This document shows positions 1-7,531 of a DNA stretch of 12,692 bases, piece after piece. The number at the start of each line of letters is the position of its first letter. The stretch's first letter is position 1. Under the pieces are notes generated by a model. The model saw only the letters and a program-made list of their open reading frames with translations. It was not told the origin of the DNA and made no database searches. The stretch lies in contig JANPII010000124.1 of assembly GCA_031424915.1 (NCBI GenBank), positions 1 to 12,692 on the forward strand, given 5' to 3'. Position numbers and translations under genes: made by a program. The stretch comes from JANPII01 sp031424915 (GTDB lineage Bacteria > Pseudomonadota > Alphaproteobacteria > Rickettsiales > Midichloriaceae).

Positions 1-123
1 CCCAGCTATTCATTTTGGGTACCAAGTCTGACCAAAGTCGTGGGACATCGTGGCTTGGGTGCTAATAGAGCCTTCAAAGGCGCCTATCGATTGCAATTGG
101 GTGAAAATACCATTTTATCCTTG
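1..123 (+). CDS. Partial eukaryotic-type glycerophosphodiester phosphodiesterase domain (Gde1/GPCPD1-like)
   Basis: Frame 1 from the window edge is open to a stop at 142-144. Its first 41 codons read like the beginning of a GDPD domain: residues 13-20 are VVGHRGLG and residues 31-41 are LQLGENTILSL. In the family, His-Arg of the HRG motif and Glu-Asn of the GENT motif are active-site or metal-binding residues; here they are H16-R17 and E35-N36. The ~19-residue gap between HRG and ENT and the wording LQ(L/I)GENT recall eukaryotic Gde1/GPCPD1 proteins; bacterial GDPD enzymes usually have a shorter gap before PENT. After about base 123 the similarity stops and the frame runs antisense through parE. 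Enzymes of this group hydrolyse glycerophosphodiesters such as glycerophosphocholine. The piece is too short to be functional here and probably belongs to another genome, perhaps the host. The family call is from memory of the motifs. Confidence 0.6.
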
Positions 124-1862
124 GCTACCTCATCATGCGCATAGTGGTAATTAGTACCATGCTTCAGCTTATATAGTGGAGGTTGAGCTAAATAGAGATG
201 CCCATTGTGAATCATTTGAGGTATTTGCAGATAGAAAAAAACCATAAGTAATGATGCAATATGGGCTCCATCAACGTCAGCATCAGTCATTATAATCACT
301 TTGTCATAACGCAAATGTTCTGGGCGATAGGCGTTACCAGTGCTGCATCCTAATGCTGTTAACAGGTCTTGTACTTCCTGGTTAGACTTGATTTTTTCTA
401 CCGAATTACTGGCAACGTTAAGAATCTTACCTTTGAGTGGCAATATAGCTTGAAAGCGTTTATCACGTGCCTGCTTAGCTGTACCCCCAGCGGAATCTCC
501 CTCTACGATGAATAATTCACTGCCACTAGCAGCAGTATCAAAACAGTCTGCTAGTTTGCCCGGTAAGCGTAATGATTTAATTGGGGATTTGCGTGCCACC
601 TCCTTAGCCTGCTTTAGCTTGCGCCGCAGCTCGGCATTATCAATAAATACATCGAGCAAAGCGTTAGCAGCACTGGTGTTAGTTACCATCCACTGTTCTA
701 AATTATCACGTACTGCTGTCTCAACTAGTTTATTAGCTTCGGGATTCAATAGCTTTTCCTTAGTCTGCCCTTGGAAGGCAGGATTTGGTATGAATAAAGA
801 CAATAAAATAATCGCATTAGATAGCACATCTTCTATAGTGATCTTTTCTACAGCTTTTTTATTATCAGTCAGCGTGGCATAATTACGAATTGCTTTCATA
901 ATGCCACTACGTAAGCCTAACTCATGTGTACCGCCATTAGGGTTATGGACCGTATTGCAGTAAAAGCGGCTAGTACCGTCTTCTCCTCCTGCAAGCCATG
1001 TGATTGCCAATTCAACTCGTCCATGGTTTTGAGGCAAGGCTATATCATAAGCTAATATTGCATCTGCTACCACTGTGCGTCCTGCAAGCAAGCTACGCAA
1101 GTAATCTTGTAGGCCATTTGGGAATTGAATATGCTCTTCTATATACCCTCCTACTTGCTCGCTTTCTTCTTGCTCTTCGAGCAGGGTGCGATCACAGCGC
1201 CATATTATATGCACACCTTTATGTAGGTAGGCTTTGGCAGTAACTATCTTGCGGATTAATGTGGGTATAAAAGTACAGTCTCCAAAGATTTCTACATCAG
1301 GATAAAAAGTAACTGTGGTGCCATGCCCTAGAGCTTTCATTGGCTTTGAGGTTAGTACACTTGTGGGTATTCCCCTCTCATAGCGTTGTGTATAAACTCG
1401 ATTCTTACGGATTACCTGCACTTCAAGCCAGGCTGACAAAGCATTAACCACTGAAACGCCTACACCATGTAAACCTCCGGCGGTATAGTAAGCGCCGCTG
1501 CCAAATTTGCCTCCTGAATGTAGTGTCGTCATAATTACTTCTAAAGCAGATTTGTCAGGGTATTTGGGATGGGGATCCACGGGAATACCACGCCCATTAT
1601 CGGCTATACTAACGCTGCCATTTGCATGTAGATGTACTATAATGTGGGTGGCGTAACCAGCAGTAGCCTCATCCATGGAATTGTCCAATACTTCAACAAT
1701 CATATGATGTAGGGCATGTTGGTCAGTGCCGCCGATATACATACCAGGGCGCTTGCGTACTGGTTCTAGTCCTTCCAGCACTTCAATATCTTTAGCACTA
1801 TATTCTGTAGCTTTAGCAGTGCTGCGCGCTTTAAGAGGTGTTATGTCAAATAGGGTGTTCAT
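84..1862 (-). CDS. parE: DNA topoisomerase IV subunit B, C-terminus lost
   Basis: ParE is the ATPase subunit of topoisomerase IV, which unlinks daughter chromosomes together with ParC. The 592-residue product shows the GHKL ATPase motifs (VEVLDNSMDEA 56-66, DNGRGIP 88-94, GGLHGVG 129-135), the transducer region, and the Toprim motifs (EGDSAGG 454-460, DADVDGAHI 527-535). The text between the Toprim motifs (KGKILNVASNSVEKIKSNQE) fits ParE better than GyrB. Homology continues to about residue 581 (YAHDEVAKD) and then gives way to a short unrelated tail and a stop. The final ~60-70 residues of the family, including the FKGLGEM segment, are absent and not found in another frame of bases 1-83. The break coincides with the foreign GDPD sequence, so this is probably a junction artefact or rearrangement rather than a natural short ParE. 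The ATG shares its A with the fur stop (TAATG); AAGGAA lies about 10 bases upstream. Confidence 0.93.
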   Translation of the reverse strand: MNTLFDITPLKARSTAKATEYSAKDIEVLEGLEPVRKRPGMYIGGTDQHALHHMIVEVLDNSMDEATAGYATHIIVHLHANGSVSIADNGRGIPVDPHPKYPDKSALEVIMTTLHSGGKFGSGAYYTAGGLHGVGVSVVNALSAWLEVQVIRKNRVYTQRYERGIPTSVLTSKPMKALGHGTTVTFYPDVEIFGDCTFIPTLIRKIVTAKAYLHKGVHIIWRCDRTLLEEQEESEQVGGYIEEHIQFPNGLQDYLRSLLAGRTVVADAILAYDIALPQNHGRVELAITWLAGGEDGTSRFYCNTVHNPNGGTHELGLRSGIMKAIRNYATLTDNKKAVEKITIEDVLSNAIILLSLFIPNPAFQGQTKEKLLNPEANKLVETAVRDNLEQWMVTNTSAANALLDVFIDNAELRRKLKQAKEVARKSPIKSLRLPGKLADCFDTAASGSELFIVEGDSAGGTAKQARDKRFQAILPLKGKILNVASNSVEKIKSNQEVQDLLTALGCSTGNAYRPEHLRYDKVIIMTDADVDGAHIASLLMVFFYLQIPQMIHNGHLYLAQPPLYKLKHGTNYHYAHDEVAKDKMVFSPNCNR

Positions 1863-2284
1863 TACTTAAGTTCCTTTTCTATTTTTATACCGTATAGTTC
1901 TAGCTTATGATCTACCAATTTATAGCCTAGGCGATGCGCTATTTTCTCTTTAATAACTTCTAACTCTTCATCAAAAAATTCAATGATCTTACCAGATTCT
2001 ACGTCTATTAAGTGGTGATGATGATCTTTGCTGTCACATAAAATCTCATAGCGTGCCCTACCTTCACCGAACTCTAGTTTAGTTAGTATATCATGCTCAA
2101 CCAAAGTGTTGATAGTACGGTAGACCGTAGCCAAACTAATACGGCTATCCAGCTTATTAGCGCGCTGATACAATTCCTCTACATCAGGGTGGCGGCCCTT
2201 TTCAATTACACTTAGAATCAATTTACGCTGCTCAGTCATCTTGATACCGCGTGCCACACAGATTTGCTCTACCTTTATGGCCAT
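1862..2284 (-). CDS. fur: Fur-family metal-responsive transcriptional regulator
   Basis: This is a 140-residue protein, normal length for the Fur family: cytosolic dimeric repressors that bind AT-rich operators when loaded with Fe(II) or a related metal. The N-terminal winged helix carries the typical recognition helix RISLATVYRTINTL (48-61). The dimer domain has the His cluster HHHHLID (88-94) and candidate ligands H32, E80, E108 and H126. The CxxC zinc pair found in E. coli Fur after the His cluster is missing (DVES at 94-97), as in many alphaproteobacterial Fur/Mur proteins. The sensed metal (Fe or Mn) therefore cannot be told from sequence; Irr is less likely. The stop TAA overlaps the parE ATG by one base, so the two are probably co-transcribed and translationally coupled. 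An AAGAG ribosome site lies about 8 bases before the ATG. No classical 19-bp Fur box is visible upstream. Confidence 0.93.
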   Translation of the reverse strand: MAIKVEQICVARGIKMTEQRKLILSVIEKGRHPDVEELYQRANKLDSRISLATVYRTINTLVEHDILTKLEFGEGRARYEILCDSKDHHHHLIDVESGKIIEFFDEELEVIKEKIAHRLGYKLVDHKLELYGIKIEKELK

Positions 2285-2308
2285 CTTTATTTCTCTTGGA
2301 TCATTGAC

Positions 2309-2314
2309 ATTATA
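2309..2314 (-). promoter_or_regulatory. Candidate -10 box of the fur-parE unit
   Basis: The leftward strand carries a perfect TATAAT 25 bases before the fur ATG. No convincing -35 box stands 16-18 bases upstream (ACCTTA or CACCTT at best), and the upstream stretch is occupied by a palindrome at 2325-2340. This suggests either a weak, activated or repressed promoter, or a chance match in AT-rich DNA. Confidence 0.4.
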
Positions 2315-2324
2315 TAACTATATA

Positions 2325-2340
2325 CTCTCCTTAAGGTGAG
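2325..2340. promoter_or_regulatory. 16-bp near-perfect palindrome, possible operator upstream of fur
   Basis: The sequence CTCtCCTTAAGGtGAG is a palindrome broken by a single mismatched pair. It lies between and upstream of the likely -10 box for fur, where -35 contacts are expected, and 35 bases before the candidate -35 of the divergent ankyrin gene. The position fits a binding site for a dimeric regulator. It does not resemble the AT-rich Fur box, so autoregulation by Fur is not supported directly. Confidence 0.35.
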
Positions 2341-2374
2341 GAAACAAGAGTCGATCTAAGCTATAAGGTGGAAG

Positions 2375-2403
2375 TTGTATTTTTGTATATTTTAGTGTAT
2401 CAT
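2375..2403 (+). promoter_or_regulatory. Candidate sigma-70 promoter of the ankyrin gene
   Basis: TTGTAT (2375-2380) and TATCAT (2398-2403) are separated by 17 bases. The -10 box matches the consensus at five of six positions, the -35 box at three. It would give a 5' leader of about 80 bases before the ATG at 2491. The surrounding DNA is AT-rich, so chance matches are easy. Confidence 0.4.
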
Positions 2404-2490
2404 CGCCAAGTAAATGGTAAGCATTGCTGCTTTTTGTTCATATATATTTATACTTCGAAAGTGGAATAGCGTTAAATTAAGGAATATAAT

Positions 2491-3336
2491 ATGTCGTTTC
2501 AGGATGTAGTTAAAATCTTACGTGGGTTAAATAGCTTTGCAGCACGCAAAAGTACGGCGCAATTAAAAGCAGAGCTTATGAATGCTATAATGTATGGCAG
2601 AACCAATATAGTAGCAGAATTGGTTTTATATGAAAGGGCGCCTGTTAATTTTGCTACTAGCAGTAGTTTAACACCCTTAGGACTTGCGGCCCAACGTGGG
2701 TATTTCCATATTATGAAATTCTTGATAGAGCGTAACGCCGATGTTAATGTCACCGTGTCAAGTGGGGAGCATATACTGCATATCATAGTACAGGAAGATT
2801 ATGCTGGCCTAGATCCATATCGTCGCCCAATGACTGAGCTACAGCGTTATGAACTGATAAAAATGCTTGTGGATAAAGGAGCAGACATTAATGCGGTGGA
2901 TAATAAGGGTTATACTCCGCTACATTCAGCTGCATGCTATGGTAATATCAAAACTGTGGAATGGTTGCTTGAGTTAGGTGCTGCTATTAATGCTCAAACC
3001 GCTGACAATAATTCCACAGCGCTACATATCGCTGCTATGTGTGGGCGTATGGAATTAGTAAAGCTTTTGGTTGGCTATGGCGCAGATATTAGTGTAATGG
3101 ATTTAGATGGCAAGACTCCAAGATTATTAATCGCTGAATGTACCGATAATGCTCATAAGGACATTTCTGCATATCTACTTGATTTATATATTGCAGCACA
3201 ACCGATAGAAGAGTTGCTCATTCCTATCGATAATGAAGTGATGCCTCTTTTTGATGTTATAGCAGAAGCACCATATGATTCCTATTTTGAAGAGGAATCG
3301 TTACTACCGGACATAAGTATTCAGGTTATAGAATAG
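2491..3336 (+). CDS. Ankyrin-repeat protein
   Basis: The 281-residue protein is built from ankyrin repeats, 33-residue helix-loop-helix units that mediate protein-protein binding. Repeat-like units are seen at about 28-58 (degenerate), 60-90 (TPLGLAAQRGYFHIMKFLIERNADVN), 92-137 (with a ~12-residue insertion around DPYRRPMTELQR), 139-171 (YTPLHSAACYGN... GAAIN) and 174-205 (STALHIAAMCGRMELVKLLVGYGADI), followed by a partial repeat. The last ~60 residues are acidic and not repetitive. There is no signal peptide or membrane segment. In intracellular alphaproteobacteria such proteins are often secreted into the host, but nothing here proves export. TAAGGAAT lies 6-7 bases before the ATG and fixes the start. 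The terminase gene begins 28 bases downstream on the same strand, so the two may share a transcript. Confidence 0.9.
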   Translation: MSFQDVVKILRGLNSFAARKSTAQLKAELMNAIMYGRTNIVAELVLYERAPVNFATSSSLTPLGLAAQRGYFHIMKFLIERNADVNVTVSSGEHILHIIVQEDYAGLDPYRRPMTELQRYELIKMLVDKGADINAVDNKGYTPLHSAACYGNIKTVEWLLELGAAINAQTADNNSTALHIAAMCGRMELVKLLVGYGADISVMDLDGKTPRLLIAECTDNAHKDISAYLLDLYIAAQPIEELLIPIDNEVMPLFDVIAEAPYDSYFEEESLLPDISIQVIE

Positions 3337-3364
3337 TAGCATATCAATTTATATTACTACAGCT

Positions 3365-4750
3365 ATGCTTCCTGTTACGATTCTAGATAAAATAACACGT
3401 ACCAATTTTAAGTACTTTTTGCTACAAGTCTTCTCTACTCTTCATCCCTGCCAGAATTTTATCGATAACTGGCATATTAACCTTATGATATCTGCACTTA
3501 AAGAGGTAGAGCAGGGTAGTATAACGCGCCTTATCGTTAATATTCCCCCGCGCTCCTTGAAATCCATCACAATTAGTGTCGCCTGGCCAGCATGGTTGTT
3601 AGGCCATATTCCCTCTCATAAAGTCATCGTAGCTAGTTATAGCCAGGCCATTAGCCTTAAACACGCACAAGATACTAAAGTGATTATGGAAAGCAGTTGG
3701 TATAGGCGTATTTTTCCGTGTACTATAATAGCCAAGGGTAAGAATACGCAACGTAAGTATATCACGACACAACAGGGTTTTCGCTTGGCTGCTTCAGTTG
3801 GAGCGACACTAACTGGGGAGGGGGCGGATGTAATAGTTGTAGATGACCCCCATACTCCACAGCAGGCATTAAGCAATAAATTAAGGCAAAAGGCGATAGA
3901 TTGGTATGAACAAACTTTAATTACGCGCCTTAACGATAGAATTAATGGCCGTATTGTCATAGTGATGCAGCGTTTGCATAGAGATGATTTAAGTGGTCAT
4001 TTGCTACAGAAAAAAATATATCAGCACTTAGCTATCCCACTACACAATGAGGATAGTAATATCATTAGCTGCGGACACATTATGTATTTACGGCCTGCAA
4101 ATATTCTATATCCTGATATGAATACCGAGCAGTTACGTCAGCTACAGCAGGAGCTAGGTGCTTATAATTTTGCTGCTCAATACCAACAAAAACCGCAGCT
4201 ACTAGAGCACGGGCTTATTCGCAGCAATTGGATTAAGCGCTATACTATAATACCAGAATTAGATAGGGTGTACCAAAGTTGGGATTGCGCAGTCAAAGTG
4301 GGGACAAATAATGATTATAGTGTATGTACTACATGGGCGGTAATACAAGAACAATACTATTTACTTGAAGTATTACGTACAAAATTGGAATATAGCGAAC
4401 TTAAACAAGAAGTGCTTCGCCTTTACAATCAGTATAAACCTTCTGCTGTACTGATTGAAGATAAGGCTAGTGGACAGCAATTATTATCCGATTTACAACA
4501 TACTGCTACACCCGCTTTAGGAATACGTCCTAAGCTAGATAAGATTACTAGAGTGTTAGCAGCCTCCTCCTTGTTTGAAGCAGGGAAGATATGGTGGCCA
4601 CGCTATTCTGATTGGCTTGCAGATTATGAGTCGGAGATCTTCACTTTTCCTTACACTGCACATGATGACCAGATGGATTCTACTACTCAATTCCTTAACT
4701 GGATCCGCCAGCACCAAGAAGAGAAAAGCGCGCAGATACGGTGGTTATAG
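3365..4750 (+). CDS. terL: Phage terminase large subunit (packaging ATPase-nuclease), orphan
   Basis: Large terminases pump and cut DNA during phage head filling. The 461-residue protein has the full set of motifs. The N-terminal segment with NWHINLM (35-41) leads to a deviant Walker A NIPPRSLKS (59-67). A Walker B VIVVDD follows at 156-161, then the coupling motif MQRLHRDDLSGHL (201-213). The RNase H-like nuclease domain carries acidic residues at D307 (QSWDCAVK), E365/D366 (LIEDKASG) and D434/D435/D438 (HDDQMDS). It corresponds to the family annotated as phage uncharacterized protein/terminase_6-like. Motifs and length are intact, so it is not an obvious pseudogene. No small terminase, portal, protease or capsid gene is present in the window, so it is a prophage relic, a dispersed gene-transfer-agent gene, or co-opted. 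No ribosome site is visible before the ATG, but N-terminal homology supports this start. Confidence 0.92.
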   Translation: MLPVTILDKITRTNFKYFLLQVFSTLHPCQNFIDNWHINLMISALKEVEQGSITRLIVNIPPRSLKSITISVAWPAWLLGHIPSHKVIVASYSQAISLKHAQDTKVIMESSWYRRIFPCTIIAKGKNTQRKYITTQQGFRLAASVGATLTGEGADVIVVDDPHTPQQALSNKLRQKAIDWYEQTLITRLNDRINGRIVIVMQRLHRDDLSGHLLQKKIYQHLAIPLHNEDSNIISCGHIMYLRPANILYPDMNTEQLRQLQQELGAYNFAAQYQQKPQLLEHGLIRSNWIKRYTIIPELDRVYQSWDCAVKVGTNNDYSVCTTWAVIQEQYYLLEVLRTKLEYSELKQEVLRLYNQYKPSAVLIEDKASGQQLLSDLQHTATPALGIRPKLDKITRVLAASSLFEAGKIWWPRYSDWLADYESEIFTFPYTAHDDQMDSTTQFLNWIRQHQEEKSAQIRWL

Positions 4751-4769
4751 TATCTGGGTTTTTATGCTT

Positions 4770-4926
4770 ATACCAAATCTAGGAAATAAGTTCACACTTG
4801 AAAATTTTTGTGGAATTTTGGCATATCTTTGAGCCCCCTGTATTCAAATACTTGCGCGAAAATGGTAGGTTAAAATTACCAAATAGGCGCCTCTTCAAGT
4901 GTGAATTTATTTCTTAGATTTGGTAT
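4770..4926. mobile_element. 157-bp MITE-like element with 33-bp terminal inverted repeats
   Basis: The left end (4770-4802) begins ATACCAAATCTA and the right end (4894-4926) is its reverse complement over 33 bases with only two mismatches. They enclose 91 bp without a gene. TTA occurs just outside TACC on the left (4768-4770) and just outside GGTA on the right (4926-4928), which fits a 3-bp target duplication if the element starts at TACC. Both ends read inward as the peptide IPNL(G/R)NKFTLE. It starts 19 bases after the terminase stop, and the terminase-side frame shift ORF runs into it. It could be a non-autonomous transposon derivative or a palindromic repeat of the type known from Rickettsia. 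It may also end the terminase transcript as a giant hairpin. Confidence 0.7.
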
Positions 4927-4954
4927 TATATATCAGTCTTTAATAGTAGCGAGC

Positions 4955-4982
4955 TTGACTATAGGTACTAAAAGCCTATAAT
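4955..4982 (+). promoter_or_regulatory. Sigma-70 promoter of tRNA-Arg
   Basis: TTGACT (4955-4960) and a perfect TATAAT (4977-4982) are 16 bases apart, and the expected start falls at about 4989, a few bases before the mature tRNA. This is the best promoter match in the window. It lies just outside the right end of the MITE-like element. Confidence 0.8.
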
Positions 4983-4995
4983 CCTTTTCTGCATT

Positions 4996-5072
<77 letters not shown>

Positions 5073-5146
5073 TTCCTTATTTCTATTTACTCTTTCTTAA
5101 CCTCTCTACTGCATGATTAAATAATAAATCATTCTTAGGATAAGAC

Positions 5147-7531
5147 ATGAAAGAGGGAACATTAGAAGCAAGAATTGCTCAACTAGAACAGAACAAGACT
5201 GCGCTAGAAAAAAGCATTGATGCTCAAAATACCAAACCTAAAGTAAAAGATCAATTTAGGCTGGAGAAAGAATATAACGAATTAAATGAAGAATTAGAGT
5301 CTTTAGAAAAGGAAGTAGAGGAGTCGGAATCCCAGCAATTACAGCAAAATCTACCAAACCTAGAGGATGAAGCCAAAGCAGAAGAGCCACAACCGATAGA
5401 TAAAGTGAGCGCCGATGTCAAAAGTTTACGCAGCACTATTGGTAACGTTGATATATCTTCTGATGAGCCTGCTACTCTTGCAAATAAGCTATCAGCAGCA
5501 CGTGCTAAGGTGCGTGAAAAACTAATAACACGAGAACGTTTTGATGAATTAACAAAGATATTAAGTAGTAATCCGCTACCAGGCTATGAAGAAAGTACAA
5601 AGCAGCTAGAAGGAGCATTGGACATCGCTATAAAAAAGAATAAAAAAAATGAAAAAGATATAAACATAGGGGATTTAAAGCAGCAAGCAGAAAAAATAAC
5701 TGTAAAACAAATTTCAGCCAGATATAAAGTGTTTGCCCAGCAAAAAGAAGCAATAGAAAAAGAATACCAGGATCTAGATAAAACATTAAAAGCAATAAAT
5801 GACGAAGAAGCAGTAGCACCTGAAGTTGATAGAGTACGGCGGAAGGATTTATATAAGCGTCATAAAATAGCAGAAGAAAAGTTAGAAACATTACGAAAAG
5901 ATTTTACCTCTTTGAGTAGAGAATTCACAGATTTACAAAAACTAGGATCGGAATCTAAGGAATATATAGAGAGTAACGCTAATATTATAAAGGATTTAAC
6001 AGACTCCGCGCAGGTTCAAACTGAATTAGATAAAGTTTCAACATATAAAAAACAATTAGAGGGCTATCAAACAGAGCTTGATGCTGCCATACAGCTGCGT
6101 GACAAGAACAAAGAATATCCGAATCTTGGCGATAATCTATTAGCTCAAGAGCAGGACCTAGGAGTGAAGCTCCAGGAAATTACTGAAAGAATTACCGCAG
6201 TAGGAAAAGTAGAGGAGAAATTAACAGCCATCCGGGAAAATTTAAAGCAAGAAATTGACAGCATTGAGAAAGAAACAAATGATTTAAATGCTATACCTGC
6301 TATAAAAATAGCTACTCAAGTGAAGGACTTAAACGAAAGCATAAACTCTCTGTCAAAGACAGCAGAGGATGTAAAACAAGCTATAGAGGGGCAGCCCAAG
6401 ATAGCAGAAAGTAAGGCAGAAAAATTCAAGGCGCGGCTACAGGAATATCGTTATACAAAAAATGACGAAGGTAAGCAGGTTGACCTATTCAAGCCATTTA
6501 AAAGGTCATGGGCTTCAAATCGCAAAGCTTTTACTTGGCTTACGGACATAGGGTTTCCAGTTTCAATGGTCGGCTGGATTCTGGTGTGCACTTTTGCTGC
6601 GGCGCAAACAGCTGCACGTATTGTCAATATGGCCGTAAATCTTGCCGGCACTGTGGTAGAATATGTATGTAAAGGAGCAGCTACTGCCCTAGATAAGGTT
6701 GGACAATTACTATGTAAACCCTTCGAATGGGCAGCAGAAAAAATTAAACTAGCAGATGCCGGCGAAAAGATGGGGCCCAAAGTAGGATGGCGCGTAGTAG
6801 CCGCAGTTATGGTTATTCCCAAGATTTTAGGGGGCAGTCTACGCATTACGGCTTCGGCATTGCGTATGAGTGGTGACCTAATACATGAAGTTGCGGCCTT
6901 AGGTGGCAAGGCTGCTTTAATTGCCACTAAGCCATGGGATGTAAACCTATGGAAAGATATGATGCGCTCAGTTGGCAAAGTTGCAAGTCACGCTGTAGGC
7001 GCAGCAGCAGGAGTTATGAAGCAGACAGGAACTGAAATTCGAGGTATAGGCAATGGCCTTAATATCCCGATAGTAAGGCACACCTTAGGGATAGTTGGGG
7101 CACTAACCCAATCTATTGCCGCCATGGTTGAAGGCATGGTTGAGGGTACGCGCCAGATTTTAAGTGGTAATAAAGAGCTGGGAGTAGGGCTGATGAAGGG
7201 TGGTTGGCTGACTTTTATCGGGAATATGAAAAGCTGCCTGGATAGCGCGCAGAGTGAAATGAAACAGCATATATCAGATAATCAGCTTAATGCTGACCGT
7301 TCGCTGAAGCTAGCGCGCCGTGATGCATCTCAGGCAAAAGTGGAGAAGCCTGTTCCTCCTTTGCTGCAATCACCTATAGTGTCTGAGGAGCATAAAGAGC
7401 AATTACAGAAGGTTAAGGAGGTTTTGGTTGATAAGACTGAGGGCCATGGCACAGCCAAACACGGCGATGCACAAAAACCAATTACTCCAGTGGGAGAGGG
7501 CGTTGGTAAGGAAGGAAAGTCATTAAAATAA
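5147..7531 (+). CDS. Large coiled-coil protein with hydrophobic C-terminal half, unrecognised
   Basis: I do not recognise this 794-residue protein. Residues 1 to about 440 are rich in Lys, Glu, Gln and Leu with heptad-like spacing (LEARIAQLEQNKTALEKSI near the N-terminus), indicating long coiled coils. From about 464 (WLTDIGFPVSMVGW) the character changes to Ala/Gly/Val-rich amphipathic or membrane helices. The most hydrophobic stretches lie near 473-493, 547-567 and 645-665. A polar Pro/Lys tail closes the protein from about 725. There is no N-terminal signal peptide. The 5' half is clearly more AT-rich by eye than the 3' half, consistent with a fusion or differing constraint. AGGA sits six bases before the ATG, and a tRNA gene precedes it. 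The gene ends exactly against the convergent 198-aa gene. A host-directed effector or a structural scaffold is possible but unproven. Confidence 0.85.
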   Translation: MKEGTLEARIAQLEQNKTALEKSIDAQNTKPKVKDQFRLEKEYNELNEELESLEKEVEESESQQLQQNLPNLEDEAKAEEPQPIDKVSADVKSLRSTIGNVDISSDEPATLANKLSAARAKVREKLITRERFDELTKILSSNPLPGYEESTKQLEGALDIAIKKNKKNEKDINIGDLKQQAEKITVKQISARYKVFAQQKEAIEKEYQDLDKTLKAINDEEAVAPEVDRVRRKDLYKRHKIAEEKLETLRKDFTSLSREFTDLQKLGSESKEYIESNANIIKDLTDSAQVQTELDKVSTYKKQLEGYQTELDAAIQLRDKNKEYPNLGDNLLAQEQDLGVKLQEITERITAVGKVEEKLTAIRENLKQEIDSIEKETNDLNAIPAIKIATQVKDLNESINSLSKTAEDVKQAIEGQPKIAESKAEKFKARLQEYRYTKNDEGKQVDLFKPFKRSWASNRKAFTWLTDIGFPVSMVGWILVCTFAAAQTAARIVNMAVNLAGTVVEYVCKGAATALDKVGQLLCKPFEWAAEKIKLADAGEKMGPKVGWRVVAAVMVIPKILGGSLRITASALRMSGDLIHEVAALGGKAALIATKPWDVNLWKDMMRSVGKVASHAVGAAAGVMKQTGTEIRGIGNGLNIPIVRHTLGIVGALTQSIAAMVEGMVEGTRQILSGNKELGVGLMKGGWLTFIGNMKSCLDSAQSEMKQHISDNQLNADRSLKLARRDASQAKVEKPVPPLLQSPIVSEEHKEQLQKVKEVLVDKTEGHGTAKHGDAQKPITPVGEGVGKEGKSLK

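Noticed and set aside
508..882. Rightward 124-codon frame opposite parE
   Set aside because: It lies wholly antisense to strongly conserved parE and shows no recognisable domain.
2285..2490. Fur box autoregulating fur
   Set aside because: No GATAATGATAATCATTATC-like 19-mer is visible; the only palindromes are the TATATA-type stretch and the GC-containing 16-mer.
4575..4832. 85-codon frame overlapping the end of terL and the MITE
   Set aside because: It is a +1 shadow of the terminase; its only suggestive part is the IPNLGNKFTLE peptide, which comes from the inverted repeat.
5113..5132. Stem-loop ATGATT/AATCAT after tRNA-Arg as terminator
   Set aside because: It has only six AT-rich pairs and no T-run after it, so it is too weak to support.
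6451..6978. Leftward 175-codon frame opposite the 794-aa gene
   Set aside because: It is antisense to the Ala-rich half, where stops on the opposite strand are rare; no domain or start signal is seen.
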